Part shown: positions 58,246-64,000 of the stretch, in pieces
Layout: each line of letters opens with the position of its first letter
Position numbering within the stretch: position 1 is the first letter of the stretch
From: Plectrocnemia conspersa
Lineage: Eukaryota; Arthropoda; Insecta; Trichoptera; Polycentropodidae
Length of the DNA: 64,000 nucleotides
Assembly (NCBI GenBank): GCA_009617715.1
Contig: VTFK01000098.1
Coordinates: 62,001 to 126,000, forward strand
Direction: 5' to 3'
Translations under genes and position numbers: made by a program
Notes under the pieces: generated by a model
Told to the model about the DNA's origin: nothing
Databases searched by the model: none
Seen by the model: the letters and a program-made list of their open reading frames with translations, nothing else

Positions 58246-58955
58246 ATTGGAAATGGGTTTTTAATGAAGTATATAATTTTTTAAATAAATTTTCAGACTA
58301 TAAAATAGTCCCGTATTTCAGTCTGTTGTCTCACTACTCACTTATTAGCTGCGGATTGTATTTTTCCCGTTGTAACACATTGGGCTAACGCCTGTCATGT
58401 TGTTACGGAAGATTTACATTAAATAAATAAATGTATTATTTTATTGTTTTAGTACTTTTAATATAATTTTATAATTTAAACTTATGTGAAAATCGTTTTT
58501 TCAAAAAAAGTGCAAAATTAAAAATGATGCAATATTAAAAAAAATTTTTTAATATTTGCTTATTCAAGTATTGTATTATATGTATATGTAACATATTTAT
58601 TAAATTACAGATAGAAATATATTTTGGGATATAAAATGTAGAAAAATGTTGATAACTTCTGTACAATATATATAACATTGTGCAGAAGTTAGTCTGATTT
58701 CCTGAGAGATTTACACTTTTCTTATGTACCATTGTCCATACGAGTATACCTTGACCCATAATAACAAAACTTTCTTTATATAAATGTATAAATTTAATTC
58801 TCAAAGATATATATCGCTATTGTTTATTTTACTACTACATTTATATGAATATATAAAACAATCTAATTTATAACCTGTATATTAAAACTGCTCTAATAAT
58901 ACATAAAATAATATTTCAAGTTAATACGCATTATAAAATAGTAGGCATATTAAGC
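58246..58955. other. AT-rich noncoding stretch
   Basis: The 89-codon minus frame at 58535-58804 has no recognisable domain. Nothing else supported. Confidence 0.4.
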
Positions 58956-59530
58956 GTAATTTATTCCCCACCAACTAATTTATTAGAATAGGAAACCGAA
59001 ATAATTCGCTCTTTTGGAAACTTTTACCTTTCCGGACTGAAGGGATCACGACCCATTTGCGGTTTCGTTTTAGCAGAAGAATAACGCGCCCTATAATACC
59101 AGAGGGAGCCCGAGTATAATTGGTGAAAATATTGCACCGACTTTAACCACCTGAAACATTGTTCCGAATCTCACTTTTAATTTAATTTACGGCACAATTA
59201 GAAATTATCTTAATGTTCCGACCGACTCCAATATTGACCATTTATATAAAATAATTACAAGGATCGGCCAATTTTCGGTGTAAATATATTCCAATTTTGA
59301 ATCATTTATTTAATGACTTAGATAATAATGTATTTAGAATGCATTGTTGAAATATCAGATCAGCACATACATATATAGCACTAATTTATTTTGGAACCCT
59401 TTTATTGCCGATCGGGTCAATATTTTCTGAACCTGTCTACGTAATGGCAGGGTTAGTCATTTTTCTTGTCCCTTTCCGCTTCATTGTGTCAAGGGGTGTC
59501 TTGAAGGGCTAAATTTTCATGTAGGCATTT
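58956..59530. other. Balanced-composition blocks, candidate cis-regulatory DNA
   Basis: Two lower-AT islands, 58970-59300 and 59390-59520, separated by AT-rich DNA. No repeat partner, no coding frame. Confidence 0.28.
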
Positions 59531-59679
59531 ATGATACGATCAAGTAGTTAATGAGACAAACTCGGATATGTATAAATTTATTTATCGAACATTACTAGAA
59601 AATTAAAATGATTTTATTTTCTAACTAATAATTCACTTTATTGGTAGAAATAATCACTACTAGAATCAACATGTTAATT

Positions 59680-59965
59680 ATTGCAGTGATATGCTGCAAC
59701 TACCTGTGCAACCTTTGCTGACGACACAGTTATTTTAGTTTCCCATGAGAACCTGGATAATAAAAAATACAAGAATGACTGGGTATGTGGAGAATAAAAG
59801 TAAACGAGCTAAAGTTTGTCAATGTTAGGTTTACCATGAAAAAAAAAACATCTGAATAATCAATAAATTTCCACAATCGAATGGTGCAATATTTTAGGAT
59901 GTATCTTGACACAAGACTTATCTGAGAAACCCGTATTTGACGTAAAAAAACGACTTTTATAATTC
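59680..59965 (+). mobile_element. Jockey-type LINE reverse transcriptase fragment
   Basis: TTCATFADDTVILVSHENLD with the catalytic FADD box intact at 59714-59725, a frameshift, then WRIKVNELKFVNVRFTM (from 59788) and a shifted FHNRMVQYFRMYLDTRL stretch. These are the palm motif C and thumb landmarks of Jockey-clade LINEs. It shares the K(I/V)NELKxVxxxFT wording with the minus-strand fragment at 43.5-43.9 kb. The minus frame at 59730-59912 is a shadow. Confidence 0.8.
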
Positions 59966-62335
59966 ACTTTTTTTCGGTAACTACAATATGATAAAGATAT
60001 TAATCTTAAAGGTAGCGTGAAATAAGTACAGAACACACTACAATAGTGAAATCTATTGTATTGTGTACATATGTATAAACAAACACAGCATATTTTATTA
60101 CCCTCTGCTCTTTAGTATTTCGCCGAATTCAGTCTAGACTTAAGTCTGAAGACTTGCAACTTATATTTGCCTTCTTTATTAATGCAGTCAAGCACTTGCA
60201 CAATTAGTTTATTAGAGAAGTGGATAACAGCGTTGAGGTTTCCGAATTATATTCTACAAAAATATTAATAAACAATGTATTTTGGGTATTTTTATAGAAT
60301 AAAACATATAAAAATTGAAAATAGATAATAAATTATTCCAAATAAATATTTTTTGCAATTTTTAAAATATCTAAAACAAATTTATTAATGAACGTTGAAA
60401 ATGTTGTTCTTAAAAAACGTAATTTAAATAAAAACCTATTATTTAAACCTTAGATTTAATATTTAATTTAAAAAAGGCTATCACCCAAAATTGTAAATCT
60501 TGTTCTTATACCGTAAATTTAACAATAGCCATAGTTTAATCCTTTCTAAAATAATTTTATGTAAATTCAAATTTTATTTAAACAAAAATTTTATAGAGCG
60601 ATACTAAATCATATATATTTCAATGGGTTATATTTTATTTGTATGTATTTATTAAGAAATTAAAGAAAATATAGTTTAAATTAAGCCATTATTAATCTGA
60701 TAATTATTTATAAAAATCATGATATATGCACTAAATATTTTAATGTATATTCTAATTATTATGTATTCTAATAGGTGTTGCCTTTTCTCTTTTAAAAAAA
60801 AAACCTTTATTGATTTAATCGATAAGATATTTCTAGTTTAATTAATTAGTGTGTTCAAAATTGTATAAACCTAAAAACTATAGTTTTCTAAAAGTTTTGG
60901 TGACGAGCGAATTTTCTTCATATTTGACTACCCATTTCATTATATCACCGTATGTCATAATCGTTAAAAAAGCAACTGTAATATATTAAAAAGCTAAGCC
61001 AATAATGTATTTTCTTGTTCATGAAAATTATTGGTCAGAAGATTTAAAAGTTAAGCATTTGACGAGGAAAATATTTGTTTTTTATGTTTTTTTATGCTTG
61101 ATATAATGTCAAGACTAGATATTTTATAGAAAGTATCTTAAGATTCTTCTGCATTTATTACATTTAATTGCTATTAAGTTAAAAAGAATTTTTTTTTAAA
61201 TATTTATAATATAAAGCCATCTTCAATATTAATTTAGTTTAATATTGCCTTCTAAAATTAACAAAATTTAATTTAGTGCATCTTAAAAAACAATTATTCG
61301 AATTTTTTTTTAATTTATTATACCTTTGTAACTACTCTCGATTTCACTAAAAAAGAATTTAAGCCCAAAGGCATTTATAAAATTAACTATACATAAAGAT
61401 CGTTTTTTTTTACTTAAATTACAGAGAAAATTTTCAATCGATATTTTCACAATACCATTTTAGCTCCATCTATAACTAAATATTTATTTTTCAAATGGAA
61501 ATTCTATACCTTTAAATTGTATTTATGACTAAATTAAAATATATTTTTCCCAAAAGCAATTTTATGCAAAGGTAATTTTCACAGAAGTTCTCTAATTATA
61601 TCAAAATAAAACCCTTGCATTCCCAAGGTCTTTAAAAAATACTATTTAAATATCAATGTTCTACATAATATTAAAAAGATTGTATTTTTCTCAAAGCATA
61701 TATCATGGAAAATGTATATAATTTTTCTTCAAAAATAAAGTTAGATGTATTTGATTTTTTTTTACTAAAAATTGTATTTTTTTTAATAAGAGATCAGCTC
61801 TAATATTTATAAAAGCGTATTTTTAAGCTAAATTAAACGACTATTTTTATTTTATTTTTTAATTGTGAAATAGCTTTTGTTGTTGTTAATTTATTTTACA
61901 TACCAAGTTTGCATTATCTGGAATTTGTTTTTTTTATTTTTATAGTGTCGTTTTTAAATACATTTTTTTAAATTTAATACATAATTATTATATTGCCTAT
62001 TTTACAATTAATTTTTGATATTGCCTGTATTATTTTTACAATCACCATAACCTTTTTAAAATATTTAAATTCAGAAAACAATGATAATTTTAATTATTTT
62101 TTTTTAATATAAATACTGAACGTAAAATACAATTAAAATATATGAAAACGATATATATAGCATTAAATGTTAAAGATGTATTTAGTATTGTTAAATATTA
62201 TATTTTTTATACAATGTTACTTTTTTTTAAAGGCTTCTGCTAATGAAATACTTATAATAAACGCGATCTATGAAAAATAGTAAAATCTGAAATAAAATAA
62301 TTAATTTTATTTAGTAAATTTATTACAAAACTCAT
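59966..62335. other. Long AT desert
   Basis: Strongly AT-rich, with a mildly mixed patch at 60100-60250. No repeat partner, coding remnant or structured element recognised. Confidence 0.45.
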
Positions 62336-62665
62336 ATATTGCAGTCGTTCAATGTGTGCACGTTTAGAATGAATTTCTCCCTTGCCGTATCATTATTTAA
62401 CCCAAAGACTAAACTCAGAGCAATAAATCAAAGAAGCGTTTTATATACAGTACCGTAGAGTGTTCGTCTATCATTTTGTTGATTCTACGCTTCCACTACT
62501 TCTGATAGGTTAATCCCATTCACCCCCGGGAGTAAATCCCAAACTTATTTACAAGTCCAAATTTTCCTCTTATCTGTCGATATGTTTTATTGCTGCGACA
62601 CATATCACACACACAAAGTATCCTTGCAAGAGTACAAAAGTCCGAAGACGGTATAAAAGTTTATT
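62336..62665. other. Balanced-composition block
   Basis: Lower-AT island without repeat partner or coding frame; contains CACCCCCGGGAG near 62521. Confidence 0.25.
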
Positions 62666-63325
62666 TACTGTCTGTACATGTTTTTCCGTTTTTCGCATAA
62701 GACGGAATTTCGTGTAAGCAAACATTGCATTTATAATACGTATTACGTATATATGTTTTTATACAAGAAATACAAAAATATTTAAATAATGATTGCATTA
62801 AATATATAAACCACACTTTTAAGTAAAATAAATAAAAAATATCATATATTAATAAGCATAACATACATATGTACTTTTATGGTTATTTTCTATAATATTT
62901 ACTGAAAAATCTTGAAATAATATTCTGACATTATTTTATTTTAATTTAAATTCAGATTTATCTTTATTTGACATGAACATATGTTTGCTATATTTCTTAA
63001 AAATGAACAATTTTTCCAAAGTGTGTTTTTACAAAGCTTGTCTTGTTCATTTTTGAGGTAATTTTATTACTCTTTGTAATTTTTAAAACTTTTATTTTTA
63101 CTATTCTTTTTTAAATATTTCTATTCTATTTTATTTTTCATCAAAGCAAAATGTGCCTCTTAAAATACATAAAAAAATGTACTTACAGCCTATTTTTAAA
63201 AACAGATGTTTTATTATACGTCGTATATACCCTTTATTTTATTATATTTACATTTACAAATAAACAATAATAAACGCTAAACTCGTCCCACACATTAATT
63301 AATTATCCTTTGAATTTTTCCAAAG
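62666..63325. other. AT-rich noncoding stretch
   Basis: The minus frame at 62661-62864 has no recognisable domain. Nothing else supported. Confidence 0.4.
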
Positions 63326-63620
63326 TAATAAATAATTCTTAAGAGTCGTTGGCGCCGCTCCAAATTGCTCAATAATGTGTCGATTGCACACGCGACGCTT
63401 TAAAAATTATATACGGCCTCTCAGAGCCAATTTACTTATTGCCGACGTGATTTATTTTTAATAATAAATAAATAACTCAGCTCGATTCGTGCATAGTAAT
63501 GGGGCGTTTGCACAAGCAACCCCTAGGGAAATCATTCGAGGATGTTGATTTTGCGAGGGATAATGCGGATCAGCGATCGGTCACTAAGTCGCCGGGAGCT
63601 TTGAGAAGAATATGAATAGA
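63326..63620. other. Balanced-composition block, candidate cis-regulatory DNA
   Basis: A sharp lower-AT island with many CpG words (GTTGGCGCCGCTCC near 63349, ACACGCGACGC near 63388, GATCAGCGATCGGTC near 63568). No repeat partner and no coding frame. An ATTTATTTTTAATAAT-type AT core sits inside it. Confidence 0.3.
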
Positions 63621-64000
63621 AAGTAATGTTTATTTACATACACGATAAATAAAAGCTTGAATACGTATTAAGCTTGGGTTTGGTTAATAAATCATCCATA
63701 ATTTGGTAGGAAAAATTGTGGTGTTTTCCATCTAATCTGATCTTGACAACACCCATATCAATCAGGATTAACAGATAAGTCCGATTAAAAAGAAGAGCAA
63801 TTAAATAATATCGTTTTCAGCATGTGCGATCACAAGCTCATAAGCTGCGTGTATTTCCCATATATCTCTTCTTCACCTTTCTCTATATACAATACATATG
63901 TATTTGATCTAAAATTAATATCAGACATGTCCATTTTTTTATTGTTTTATTACATATAGATATGTTGAAACAAGCAATTTTACATTATTAGATTTTTAAT
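63621..64000. other. Mixed to AT-rich noncoding stretch
   Basis: Nothing recognised up to the end of the window. Confidence 0.4.

Noticed and set aside
1..64000. CRISPR arrays, bacterial operons, riboswitches, origins
   Set aside because: No regularly spaced direct repeats of CRISPR type, no ribosome-binding-site and gene spacing, and the content is that of an animal genome.

Overview
The window looks like a stretch of an insect nuclear genome that is very rich in A+T. That reading rests on decayed Jockey-type non-LTR retrotransposons, several mariner/Tc1 transposase remnants, hAT- and piggyBac-like nonautonomous elements, a tRNA-derived SINE family, and no bacterial gene organisation at all. 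A beetle or another holometabolous insect would fit, but the order cannot be fixed from this sequence. I found no intact host protein-coding gene, rRNA, tRNA gene or CRISPR array. Nearly all ATG/TTG/GTG-initiated open frames are under 110 codons, and most are chance frames or the opposite-strand shadow of a decayed transposase or reverse transcriptase. The window is best read as a gene desert or part of a very long intron.

Layout. 1-6.2 kb is AT desert with a few blocks of more balanced composition (0.8-1.4, 2.57-2.8, 5.4-5.8 kb). 6.2-7.05 kb is an 839-bp DNA transposon with 40-bp terminal inverted repeats, carrying a nested 105-bp piggyBac-like MITE. 10.4-11.3 kb holds two successive Jockey 3' fragments. 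15.3-18.9 kb is rich in copies of a tRNA-derived SINE, with a hAT-like MITE among them. 19.3-20.1 kb has a dispersed repeat followed by a second, partly coding copy of the 6.2-kb transposon family. 23.4-25.8 kb holds two parts of a mariner transposase separated by a three-unit tandem array (404-413 bp period). 26.1-26.7 kb is the longest balanced-composition block. 27.8-31.0 kb carries a SINE, a mariner C-terminus and two LINE fragments. 31.5-39.4 kb is mostly desert with several balanced blocks. 39.4-43.9 kb is a dense cluster: SINE, Jockey, SINE, mariner, a CpG-dense island at 41.8-42.2 kb, then a Jockey fragment split by a hAT MITE with an 8-bp target duplication and met by another Jockey fragment on the opposite strand. 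45.9-60 kb has a hAT terminus, a SINE, a Tc1 remnant, an inverted pair of an unnamed repeat (49.2 and 54.4 kb), Jockey endonuclease and reverse-transcriptase fragments (56.1-57.1, 59.7 kb) and a further SINE. 60-64 kb is desert with balanced blocks at 62.3 and 63.3 kb.

There are no genes that work together here. What can be read is the history of transposon insertions and a set of non-repeat, less AT-rich islands spaced through the desert. The islands are candidates for cis-regulatory DNA, and the CpG island at 41.8-42.2 kb is the best candidate for a host promoter and first exon (minus strand). Base composition was judged by eye, not counted.
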